Below are positions 17,974 to 27,300 of a DNA stretch of 29,427 nucleotides, piece after piece. The stretch is from positions 1 to 29,427 of IMG/VR virus record IMGVR_UViG_3300025138_000228; one strand, given 5' to 3'. The stretch's first letter is position 1. Each line of letters starts with the position of its first letter. The stretch is from a virus. A program made the position numbers and the translations under genes. The notes beneath the pieces are model-generated. The model was given only the letters and a program-made list of their open reading frames with translations, searched no databases and was not told where the DNA came from.

Positions 17974-18345
17974 ATGCCACAAATAACATTAACATTCCCA
18001 TCAACCGTAGAACTTAACGTTTCTTGTCAAGTTGGTGACACGGCTTATTTTAGTCCAACAACTTCTATAGCTGGTTTTGCTACATCTGCTCAATCAACAG
18101 TTATAGAAATAGGTAGAGTTATATCTATCTCAAAAACAAGTGGAACTTGGGTTTTAATCTGTGACACAAACCTTATAAACGGCCAACAACCAACTACTTC
18201 TGACTTTATAAGTTTCTCTAAAAACAACTCTGTCAATCTTTCCAGTATTTTAGGTTATTACGCTGAAACAAAGTTAATAAACACTTCCTATATAAAATCT
18301 GAACTTTATAGTATTGGCTGTGACTACTTTGAAAGTAGTAAATAA
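17974..18345 (+). CDS. small conserved virion-module protein, unknown function
   Basis: The 123-aa protein has alternating hydrophobic strands: ITLTFPSTVELNVSCQVGDTAYF at the start, VIEIGRVISIS and WVLICDTNLI in the middle. The C-terminal part is FISFSKNNSVNLSSILGYYAE, then LINTSYIKSELYSIGCDYFESSK. I recall near-identical patterns (CQVGDTAY, FSKDN.NLSS.LGYYAE, ESSK end) in uncultured marine phages, always as a small protein beside tail genes. The function is unknown. It might be a tail completion or chaperone-like partner of the preceding beta-rich protein. It lies in the same frame as that gene, six bases after its stop. Confidence 0.65.
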   Translation: MPQITLTFPSTVELNVSCQVGDTAYFSPTTSIAGFATSAQSTVIEIGRVISISKTSGTWVLICDTNLINGQQPTTSDFISFSKNNSVNLSSILGYYAETKLINTSYIKSELYSIGCDYFESSK

Positions 18346-18378
18346 ACTGTAAAAAGTGTAACTATAATATATACTTAA

Positions 18379-18386
18379 ATTATATT
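18379..18386 (+). promoter_or_regulatory. AT-only leader before the cupin gene
   Basis: The 41-base gap 18346-18386 contains AACTATAATATATAC and ends in AAATTATATTATG at the start codon. It shares TTATATTATG with the leaders at 4714 and 7466. A TATAAT hexamer lies at 18363-18368, but no good -35 partner is visible at normal spacing. It is a promoter or leader candidate by recurrence. Confidence 0.3.
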
Positions 18387-18848
18387 ATGTCAACAAACAG
18401 TTTAGTTTCTAGAAAAAAAATATTAGAGTTAGAAAACGTATTAATTAATAACACAGATGGTATTAATATAATTAGTGATAAAGGAAATATTGTTAGGTGT
18501 GAACAGTTTCCTTTGAAACATTCGTTTGCTGATGGAATATATATTAGGCAAATGAGTATGAAAAAAGATTCTGTTGTTGTTGGTGCTATACACAATCACT
18601 TACATGCTTGGTTTTTATTAACAGGAAAGATTCTTGTTATAACAGAGGAAACAGAGGAAGAGTTTGTATCGCCTTGTTACGTTGTGTCAACGCCAGGTGT
18701 TAAAAGAGTTATATGTGCAATTGAAGAAAGTATATTTGTAAATATACACAAAAACCCCTCAAACACACAAGACTTAAATAAATTAGAAGCTGAAATAGTT
18801 TCTAAAAACTATAAAGAATATGAAAAATATATTAACAAAAAAAAATAG
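18387..18848 (+). CDS. cupin-fold protein of the virion module
   Basis: The 153-aa product has a compact beta-barrel pattern. FADGIYIRQMSMKKDSVVVGAI is followed by HNHLHAWFLLTGKILVITEE (H69, H71, H73), then VSPCYVVSTPGVKRVICAIEESIFVNIHKN (H121). This is the cupin layout: a first histidine cluster, a Gly turn, then a second motif with Pro-Gly and a late His. The family I recall is widespread in tailed phages as a short protein of unknown role. Whether it binds metal or catalyses anything is not shown. It follows a 41-base gap with an AT-only leader, so it may start its own transcript. The next gene follows after three bases in the same frame. The last 25 residues are a Lys/Glu-rich helix. Confidence 0.65.
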   Translation: MSTNSLVSRKKILELENVLINNTDGINIISDKGNIVRCEQFPLKHSFADGIYIRQMSMKKDSVVVGAIHNHLHAWFLLTGKILVITEETEEEFVSPCYVVSTPGVKRVICAIEESIFVNIHKNPSNTQDLNKLEAEIVSKNYKEYEKYINKKK

Positions 18849-18851
18849 CTT

Positions 18852-19490
18852 ATGAGTTTTTTAGTAGTAGGAATAGCAGCTGTTTCTGGAGCGACAAAAA
18901 TAGCTATGGCTTTGTCTGGTCGTAAAAAAAGAATACAAGAGCAAAAAAGCGCAAACGCAGAGCTTCAAATGCGTAGAGATGCTTATGAAAGTTTAGACAC
19001 TAGTAATCCATATTTAAACATGGAGAACACTATGGAGGATCTTACAGTAAACACTCAACAAGCAAACTTTCAAAAAGACATGGCGCAGCAGCAACAATCT
19101 AACATGCTTAGTAGTATACAACAGGGTGGTAACTTCAACGCTGGTAACATACAAGCTATGGTCAATGCTGGGGCTAATCAAGCAAGAGGTGCTTCTGCTA
19201 GTATAGGTATGCAAGAATCTCAAAATCAAAAATTAAAACAACAAGAAGCTGGTAAAATTCAAGGATTAGAAAGAAGAGGTGAGGTTTATTCTAGAAATTT
19301 AAAGAGAGATAAAGCGGAAACTTTGTTTGGTATGTCGATGCAACGATCAAAAGAATCAGACGAGGCTAGGCAGAGAGCAGGTCAGCAAATTGCAAGTGGT
19401 GTTGGTGATTTAGCTAGCGCAGGTATAGGCGCTGGCCAAGCCGGAGCATTTGGATCAAAAGCTCAAACATTTTTTCAAGGACCTCAATAA
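18852..19490 (+). CDS. internal virion protein, T7 gp14-like
   Basis: The 212-aa product starts with a hydrophobic, Ala/Gly-rich helix (FLVVGIAAVSGATKIAMAL, residues 3-21). Next is GRKKRIQEQKSANAELQMRRDAYE and a long Gln/Asn/Met-rich helical region (QQANFQKDMAQQQQSNMLSS). It ends in a Gly/Ala-rich stretch (VGDLASAGIGAGQAGAFG). This composition (N-terminal membrane-active helix, long polar coil, Gly/Ala end) is what ejected core proteins such as T7 gp14 look like. Those proteins enter the outer membrane during infection. The position before two more large internal-type genes supports this. The assignment is by architecture and context, not by a specific motif. Confidence 0.6.
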   Translation: MSFLVVGIAAVSGATKIAMALSGRKKRIQEQKSANAELQMRRDAYESLDTSNPYLNMENTMEDLTVNTQQANFQKDMAQQQQSNMLSSIQQGGNFNAGNIQAMVNAGANQARGASASIGMQESQNQKLKQQEAGKIQGLERRGEVYSRNLKRDKAETLFGMSMQRSKESDEARQRAGQQIASGVGDLASAGIGAGQAGAFGSKAQTFFQGPQ

Positions 19491-19502
19491 AACAATATAA
19501 CT

Positions 19503-21308
19503 ATGGCAAAGAAATTTGAAAAACACATGATGTACGGTGATGGTAAGTCAGAAATGGCCGACACTAATGCGGAGCACTTGAAATTAAAGAAAAAAGGTTG
19601 GGGTCATAAAAAACCAAAAACACCTAGTCCTTTGCAAATAAATCAAACTTTAATAGAAAACTATAAAGGAGTAAACAAATACACTAGAACTGGTGGTGGA
19701 ACAAGAACTCCTGAAATTGATTTTAGCGATGCTAATAAAATGATGGCTAGAACTGCTGTTGGTGGACTGTCTAAGGGTATCATAAACCCTAAACAAAAAA
19801 AGAAAAAAAAGAAAGATAAAAAAAATGATACTAAAAATACTATAAACAACGATAATTTTGATAGTGATAACATAGAAAATTTTGTTGAAGATGAAAATGA
19901 AAATAACGAAAGCAACGACTCAGATGGTCTTTTTGATATGCCTGAAGAAGAAGTTATTGACTATAGTGTCCCTACAGATACTGATAATAAAACAGATGTT
20001 GTTGAAAAAACCAATGTAGATAGTAAAAAATCAAAAGATAAAAAATCTAAAAACAAGTATAAAGTAACAAAAAAAGGAAAATTGTTTTCAAAAAAGCATA
20101 AATTTAGGTATGATGAAAACACTAGAAAAAGATTAAAACAAGAAGGTAGGTTAGACGAGGCAAACGAAATTTTATACAGAGTTAAAAAACCTGGACTGTT
20201 CAATGATAAAACAATGAACAAAGATGAGTTTAATACTTTTAAAGAAAATGAAAATGTAATTAGAAGAGGTAATACACACTCAAACCGCGTTGAAGGGAAT
20301 TATTTTTCACCTCTTGAAGCTCAGTCTTCTAGCTATTTTGGAAGAAGGTTTACTAACAAAGGAAAAACTCCATTGTTTTTTCAAACACCTAAACCACAAG
20401 ATTACGAAGACAAGTTATTAGCTATGCAAATGCAAAACCCAAACATAGAGCAAGATGTTGACAAGTACATATCAAACTCTTCACTTGTTGGTGATGAAAA
20501 ATTAGACATTTTAGGAAGTCAAGCTAATTCAAAAGTTTTTGAATATGCTAAAAGCATAAAAGACGACGCGGCAATGAGAATTGAGCAAGAAGGTGGTGCT
20601 GGTGGTAGAGTTATAAATGACTCAATAAACACCTTAAGAGGTTTGACTCAAAAAGTAAACAACTTAATAGATAAAAAAGCAGAGTGGATTGAAAACAACG
20701 GTGGAGGTGAATCTACAAGACGTAACTTTTCAAAAGGATCTTCTGGAAAAAACAAGTTTGTACAAAACGCAATTTTTTCTGAAAGAAATGATTTGTTTCA
20801 AATAGTCATGCCAGAAATAGAAGTAAACGCAGATGGAAGTTCTACTTTTGCTGATATTGTATTTGATTTTGATGGCGAGCAAGTTAAATCTTCCGACATG
20901 TTTACTAATGTATTTTTAAAACCAGAACAAAAATTTGCTGACTTTAGAAAACAAGCTGTTAAACTTGCTAGCGACGCAAGAGAAAGAAAACCTTTTAACG
21001 AGTATCACACTAGTGTAGCTGTTGACAGTTTATTAGATTCAAAAGAAAATATTTTGTCTTTTGCTTGGGATAATTTTGCAGGACCTTCTTTTGTAGAGCA
21101 ATACACAGATGTAAACCAAAACGAAGATCCTACATGGATGGATGTTGATAGTCCTAATTTTAATGAAAATAGACTTAAAGATGAAGTTTCCTTTTGGTTA
21201 AAGCAAAAACTTAAGACAGAGCATAAAATGAGCATGGTAAACGAGCAAATTGACACTTCTGAGCAGCTTACACCAAAACAATTGTTGGAAAAATATTCAA
21301 TATCTTAA
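19503..21308 (+). CDS. putative internal virion protein with charged low-complexity region
   Basis: The 601-aa protein begins KKFEKHMMYGDGKSEMADTNAEHLKLKKKGWGHKKP (residues 2-39). I recall this start motif from proteins next to the internal-protein genes of marine and flavobacterial phages. Residues about 97-107 are nearly all Lys, encoded by an A-tract-rich stretch. Residues 110-160 are Asn/Asp/Glu-rich, and 165-200 are Lys/Ser-rich, so about 100 residues are probably disordered. The remainder (about 260-590) is helical and Glu/Lys/Asn-rich, with VMPEIEVNADGSSTFADIVFDFDG at about 430. It has no enzyme signature. It sits between the gp14-like gene and the giant gene, suggesting a head core or ejected-protein role. 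Confidence 0.5.
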   Translation: MAKKFEKHMMYGDGKSEMADTNAEHLKLKKKGWGHKKPKTPSPLQINQTLIENYKGVNKYTRTGGGTRTPEIDFSDANKMMARTAVGGLSKGIINPKQKKKKKKDKKNDTKNTINNDNFDSDNIENFVEDENENNESNDSDGLFDMPEEEVIDYSVPTDTDNKTDVVEKTNVDSKKSKDKKSKNKYKVTKKGKLFSKKHKFRYDENTRKRLKQEGRLDEANEILYRVKKPGLFNDKTMNKDEFNTFKENENVIRRGNTHSNRVEGNYFSPLEAQSSSYFGRRFTNKGKTPLFFQTPKPQDYEDKLLAMQMQNPNIEQDVDKYISNSSLVGDEKLDILGSQANSKVFEYAKSIKDDAAMRIEQEGGAGGRVINDSINTLRGLTQKVNNLIDKKAEWIENNGGGESTRRNFSKGSSGKNKFVQNAIFSERNDLFQIVMPEIEVNADGSSTFADIVFDFDGEQVKSSDMFTNVFLKPEQKFADFRKQAVKLASDARERKPFNEYHTSVAVDSLLDSKENILSFAWDNFAGPSFVEQYTDVNQNEDPTWMDVDSPNFNENRLKDEVSFWLKQKLKTEHKMSMVNEQIDTSEQLTPKQLLEKYSIS

Positions 21309-21309
21309 T

Positions 21310-24300
21310 ATGGCGGAAAAAATAGAGGAAAATTTATTAGAAAAAAATTTAACACCACAGCAAATAAAACTAGCTGAGGTTATTGCTAATATGGAAAGAG
21401 ATAATGTTGAGCAAAGCGTTATACAACAAAATATTCCTGCTATTAAAAAAGAAATAGAACAAACTACAAGCAATACTGATTATGTTTATGGTGCTCCTGT
21501 ACCAAAAGAAATAAAACCTTTTTTTACTAACGAAAAATTTAATAATGAAGCTAACGAAGAAGAAGTTGTTGAAGAAGTTGTTGAAGAAGAAAAAACAATT
21601 AAAGAAAAAATTGGAAGTTTTAATGTTTATAAAGGTACAACTTTAGCAGATTTATTAAGCGATCCTGTTGAACAAGAGGTTAACGATGATTTTAAAACAT
21701 TACCAGTTGCTGAGCCAGATAACACAAGAGTTGTTTTAGGGCCAGAAATAGAAGTTGTTGAAGTATTTGATGACTCACAATATTGGGATGAAAATACAAA
21801 CACTGTCAAGTCAGATGTTGATGAGTTTTTTGATGATGGTGAGTTTACAGAAGAAGAAGAAACAGAAGAGCTTGAGGAAGAAGAAAAAGAAGAAGAAGAA
21901 GAAGAAGTAAATGAAGAAAAAAAGTTTATGGGTAATAATTTTTTCTTTAAAATGCTTAGAATAGGTGTTGATGCTACAAAAGAAAGTGAAATAAAAGAAA
22001 GTCTTGAAGCTGTTTCAACTATATGGAAAAACATACCTTTAAGTTTTAAGCAATCATATTATACAACAAAACTTTTAACAAACAAACAAATATCTGAGAT
22101 TACTAAAGGTTCTTCAGATTACGATAATATAGAGAATTTAATAAAAATGGATATTGAAGGTGGTAATTTAGGTTTTTCCACCGAAAACCCATTTGGAATA
22201 GATAATTCAACTTTTGACGCTGACGGAGGTGTTCATTGGGTTTCACCGCAAGGAGAAACTGTAGATTTAAACGTGATGCGTAGACTTGATAAAGAGTCCG
22301 TAGGAAGAAACATTGAAGACTTGCAAAGTTTATCAAACAAAAGAATAGAAAACGGGTGGAAGGTTGTTTACAAAAGATCTGGAAAAGAAGTTGGTTACAA
22401 GTATAGAGCTTGGCAGTTAAGTCAATTTGAAAAAATTATTGAATTAGAAGCTAAAAAAATAAAACCAAAAGTTTCTTTTGTTCAAGGTTACAAACAAGAA
22501 GATGCTTCAATGTTTATAGGTTCTGTGTTTTTAGCAATATCAAGTCTTTTAGAAACAATGCTTCCAGCTATAGCAACAAGAGGAGTTTCTTTGTACCCTC
22601 AAATAGTTACACCAAAATACGTTGAGTATAATAGAGAAAAAGCTAGATCGTTATACCCTGAGTTATCAGAGATGGATGCAATTGAAAAATTAATAAGATC
22701 AGAACAAGAAGAGTTTATAACTCCTTTAGTTTTAGGTTTTGCTGAGTTAGCTTTAGAAAAAATAGGTATAACAGGTATATCAAACTCTATAAAGTTAATG
22801 AAACCTGGAGGTTTAAGACTTTTAACCACTATAACAACTTCTGGTAGTAGAGAGGGTATAACAGAGTGGGCTCAATTAGGTACAACAATAATAAACAGAG
22901 AAGTAGCTAGATTAGAAGGTGAGCAAGAAAAAAGAATAAAAGATGGTTTAGAAAGAACTATGAGTAATTCTCAAGTTTTTGAAGAAGCAGGTAAAATAGC
23001 TTTAACCGCAATGTGTAGCGAAGAAGGTTTGGAAAACTTTTTATTAGGATTTGTTGGTGGTACTTTTGCTAGTTCTACTGGAGCAATGATAAATAGAGCT
23101 TTAAGAATGGATCCAGCTAGTATTAACTTTGTTAATTCTAAAATTTCAGAAGTAGCTAGATTAAAATCTATTATTAGCGAAAGTATATCCCCTAAAGTAA
23201 AAGCTCTTTTACAGAAAAAAATAGACAAAATAATTAAAGAGTTAACTGACCATGTAAACGTTTCTAAAAAGTTACAGGCTTACTTAACAAAAGATGAAAA
23301 AACAAATTTATTAAGCTTTTTAAACGAATACAGCCGTTTGTCGGCTAAAGCTATAGACGAAAAAATGGATTATTTTTTAAATTTTGAAATTAATGGCAAA
23401 ACAATAGCTGAACTTGCAAAAGAAGAAAATTTATCTTTAATGGGTTATTTAGAGAAATACGAGCCTCAAATGGCTAAAGATTTAAAATTAATATTACAAA
23501 ATATTGAAGAAGAAAAACTAGCTATACATAATCAAATAAATGACGTTAAAGATCGTGCGAACCAAAGAATGATAGAAGATGGTTTGCAAGGTGTTGAAAA
23601 TATAGTTAAATCAGAAGGTGGTAAAATTGTAGTTTTTAATACAGAACAAGAATTAAACGATCACATAGAAAAAAACAGAGGTAAAAAAGGTTATACTTCT
23701 GAAGAAATAAACAAAATGAGAAAAGCTGATGGTTTTCAAATTGGCAACATTATGTTTATCAATAAACACATAGCTATAAACGTTGGCGCTATATCTGTTG
23801 CTCAACACGAAGCTGCTCATTTTCTTTTTGGAAAACACTTTCGCGACTCTCAAGGTAATATAACAGCAGAAGGTTTAGTTGTTATAAATAACTTTAAAAA
23901 CAGTTTAAGCGTAAAAGCTTACAACAGTATATTACAAAGATTAAAAGGTGCCGGGTATAACTTATCTGATTTAAACACTCAAGAAGAGTTTTTGACAATG
24001 TACATCGACGGTATTATTAAAGGTGATTTCAAAGCAAGTAGTAAGAGTATGAGAATTTTAGGCAAAGCTCTTATGGGTATAATGAAATCAAAAGGTTATG
24101 AAAATATCAGATTTGATAACTGGCAAGATATTCAGCTTTGGCTTGAAAACTACATAAAACAAAGGAATACTAGTTCTGATCCAATAAAAAGAAAAACACC
24201 AACAGAAGACAAGTCAAACACTAGTTTTTCGTTAACAGATTTAAAACCAAAAACAAATAGTTTTGGCAAAACAGACCAAACAACTTTTAATAATTCTGGT

Positions 24301-27300
24301 GTTAATAAAGTTGTTGAATACTTGTATGGTAAGCTTGATGGTCTTATAATGAAGTACGTAAGCTCAGAAGTAAAAAGACTAGATGATTTTAAGCAAGAAG
24401 ACTATCTACAAGATACTTATATACAGTTAATTAAACATATTAAAACGTTTAAAGTTGCAGAATACAATGAAGATGGTACAAGAAAGTTAAATCAAGACGG
24501 TGAACAAATAGGTAATGATGATCTTTTTGGTTTTATAGTAGCTTACGCTAGGCTTAAAGGTTTAGATGTTACTAAAAAGCTTGATTTTAATTTTGTACAA
24601 AGGTTAGATGACGAAAACTCATTTATTGACGACGTTGCTGCTGATGATGTTTTAGATTTAGACTTAGCTATTGAAGAAGATGTTACTTTTTCAAAGCTAA
24701 GAAAAATACTAGGCATAGAAAAAGGTAGTGCACTTTACAAAAAAATAATTGAAGCTGTAAAAACTATAATACCTGGAGAAATTTCAAGTGTAAATTCACC
24801 AGAGTTTAAAGCAATACTTGCTAAGTATTTTCAAGATAAGTTTTTTGATGATATAAAAAGAATTATAGGGGGAAGCCCTGGCAAGCAAAGTTATAAAGAT
24901 TTTATAATAAACAACGCAAAAGCTTTGTATGATGTGTTTTCTCAACAAGTGTTTAACAAATCTTTTCAAGATTTTATAATACAAACAGAAACAAACATAA
25001 GCCCTACAAGAGTTGACGAAGCTATAAGAGAGGGTTTACTACCTAAAGGCACTTCAAGAACTTCGGGTCCTGATCTTTTTAAAAAACTACCTTGGAACGA
25101 AGACACACAAACAAAATGGGTTGATAATTTTTTAAACCCAACGAAAGGTAGACCAGCTTCAAAACAAAACTCTTTAATAGAAGCACTTTCTCTTATTATA
25201 GGTTTTGATGCTGTCATGGAAACTATATCTTCAAAAGAGTTTAAAGAAACAAACGATATCGCTTTGTCAACAATAGCAACTATTGGCTTAAAAATAGACA
25301 GAGGGTTAAACGTTAGGTTTAGCAATACAACTCTTAACATAAACAACTTTGACGCACAAAAAGCCGGTGACATGGTTAGATATGTTAGGGGTTTTATTCC
25401 TTACGAAGTCTCTCCTGAAGATTTAACTGTAGAGTTAAACGCAGAGTTTCCAAACGCTTCTAAAGAAACAATTGATTTTGTTGTTCTTATGTATGACAAA
25501 GCTTTTATAGCTAATAGTGAAAGCACGCGTTTTAAAGTTCAAGTTAATAATGATCCAGATATTAGTGATGCTACAAAGAAAAAAATTAAAGACGTAAAAA
25601 ATCTTAGATATGATGAACAAGCATTAGAAGATCTTTACCTTCAAGCTTTTACAATAGCAACTACTTTAGGTCCTAACGTTATGAAAATTATAGGTTATGA
25701 CTGGCTTGGTTTTACTAGCAGAGTAATGGACTCGGCAAAGTTAAAAGAAAGTGGATTAAGCGGTAAGTATTATGAAAAACTAGAAGATTTAAAAGCAGCT
25801 GTTGAAAACTCTGAAAATATAACACTTCCTAAAGGATTAAATCTTAGCAAAATAAGATTGATGAATAAAAAGTATTCTATTTTTAAAGCTGTTGAAAAAA
25901 TACTTTTTGACGGTGATAGCAAGATCGACGGTAGCAATATTAAATGGAAAAAAGCTGAATTAGCAAAACTATCTGTACAAATTAAAGAAGCTGGTAAAGC
26001 TAATATTATGTTAGCAAAGCTTTTGGCTAAAACATTGATAACTACTAGCAATGACGATGCTTCTATAATACAATTATTGCAAACACAAACAAGTATTGTT
26101 TCTGGGTTTAGAGCATTAACAACTTTAGATCTTATAACTGTACTAGAAGGATCACAAAAGCCAGGTGAGTCACATCCTTACTTTCAAATGGAGCTTGATA
26201 TAGCTAAAAAAGCAGTGCATGGGCCAAAATACAAAATTAAAGAACTGCGTGGAAAACCAAAATATCCTACAGAAGAACTTGCTATTGCTGCTGCTATAAC
26301 GGCTTTGGGTACAAAAGGAGAACACGCAGCTGCAAACGCAAATACTATGGCTAAAATTGCAAGCTTACGAGCAAAATACTTAAAAGATAAAAGTATTGAT
26401 TTAGACGGTGAGTTAGATAAAATATTTGCAAACCACGGCCAAATACATACTACAAAAGGTGTTACTAACATTATTGATGATGAAGGAGGTGCTACTAACG
26501 CGATGGACTGGCTTAGAGCAATGCTTACGGAGTTAAGAGATGATATGTTTAGTTCAGATGGTAAAACCGCTGAAGATGTTATTATAGAAAAACAAGACAA
26601 CAATGTTAGATTTTCTTTGTCTGTTGATTTTAACAAAATACTAGAACAAAACGAAGGCATTAAAGCAGAGGCTACTTACTCTCCTGCTCAAGGACAAATA
26701 CAAGGTAGGTCAATAGTTAGGTTTTGGGATTATGTTTACCCTCCTTCAGCTTACGACTTAGAGTTGTTTTTATATAGAATTATTGGAAAAGGAGAGCTTG
26801 GAGAAAAACAAATGAAGTTTTTTAAAGCTGCTATACTAGATCCTTACGATAGAGCTTATCAAAAAATAAACAAAGAAGCCCAAAGAGTTAAATCAGAGTA
26901 TAAAGCTTTGTTAAAAAAATTACCTTTAGTTAAAAAATCATTAAACAAAACTGTTAAAGGTTCAAAATTTACTATTGACCAAGCTATAAGAGTTGCTATA
27001 TGGACCGACATGGGCGTTAACATGCAAGAGTTAGGTTTATCTAAAAGAGATCAAAAAATTTTAGTTGATGCTGTTAATTCTGACCAAGAATTACTTGATT
27101 TTAAAAACTCTCTTAAAGATTTAAATCTTAATAATGGTGAATACGTTTTACCTACTGAATATTGGACTGTAGAAAATATAGCATATGATCTTGACTCGGG
27201 AGTTAACAAAACAAGTAGAGCAAAGTTTTTGGCTGAATGGAAAGAAAACGTTGAACAAATATTTTCTTCAGAAAATAAAAATAAGTTAAGAACTATTTAT

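Noticed and set aside
21250-21309. In-frame upstream ATG that would add 20 residues to the giant protein
   Set aside because: The extension overlaps the end of the 601-aa gene in another frame. ATG 21310 lies one base after that gene's stop and gives the MAEK start typical of this module.
21627-22034. Ser-rich minus-strand open frame
   Set aside because: The Ser runs are simply the complement of the Glu-rich GAA/GAAGAA region of the giant gene.
26184-26660. Minus-strand open frame of 158 codons
   Set aside because: It lies wholly within the giant gene, which has recognisable conserved sequence on the other strand. No independent support.
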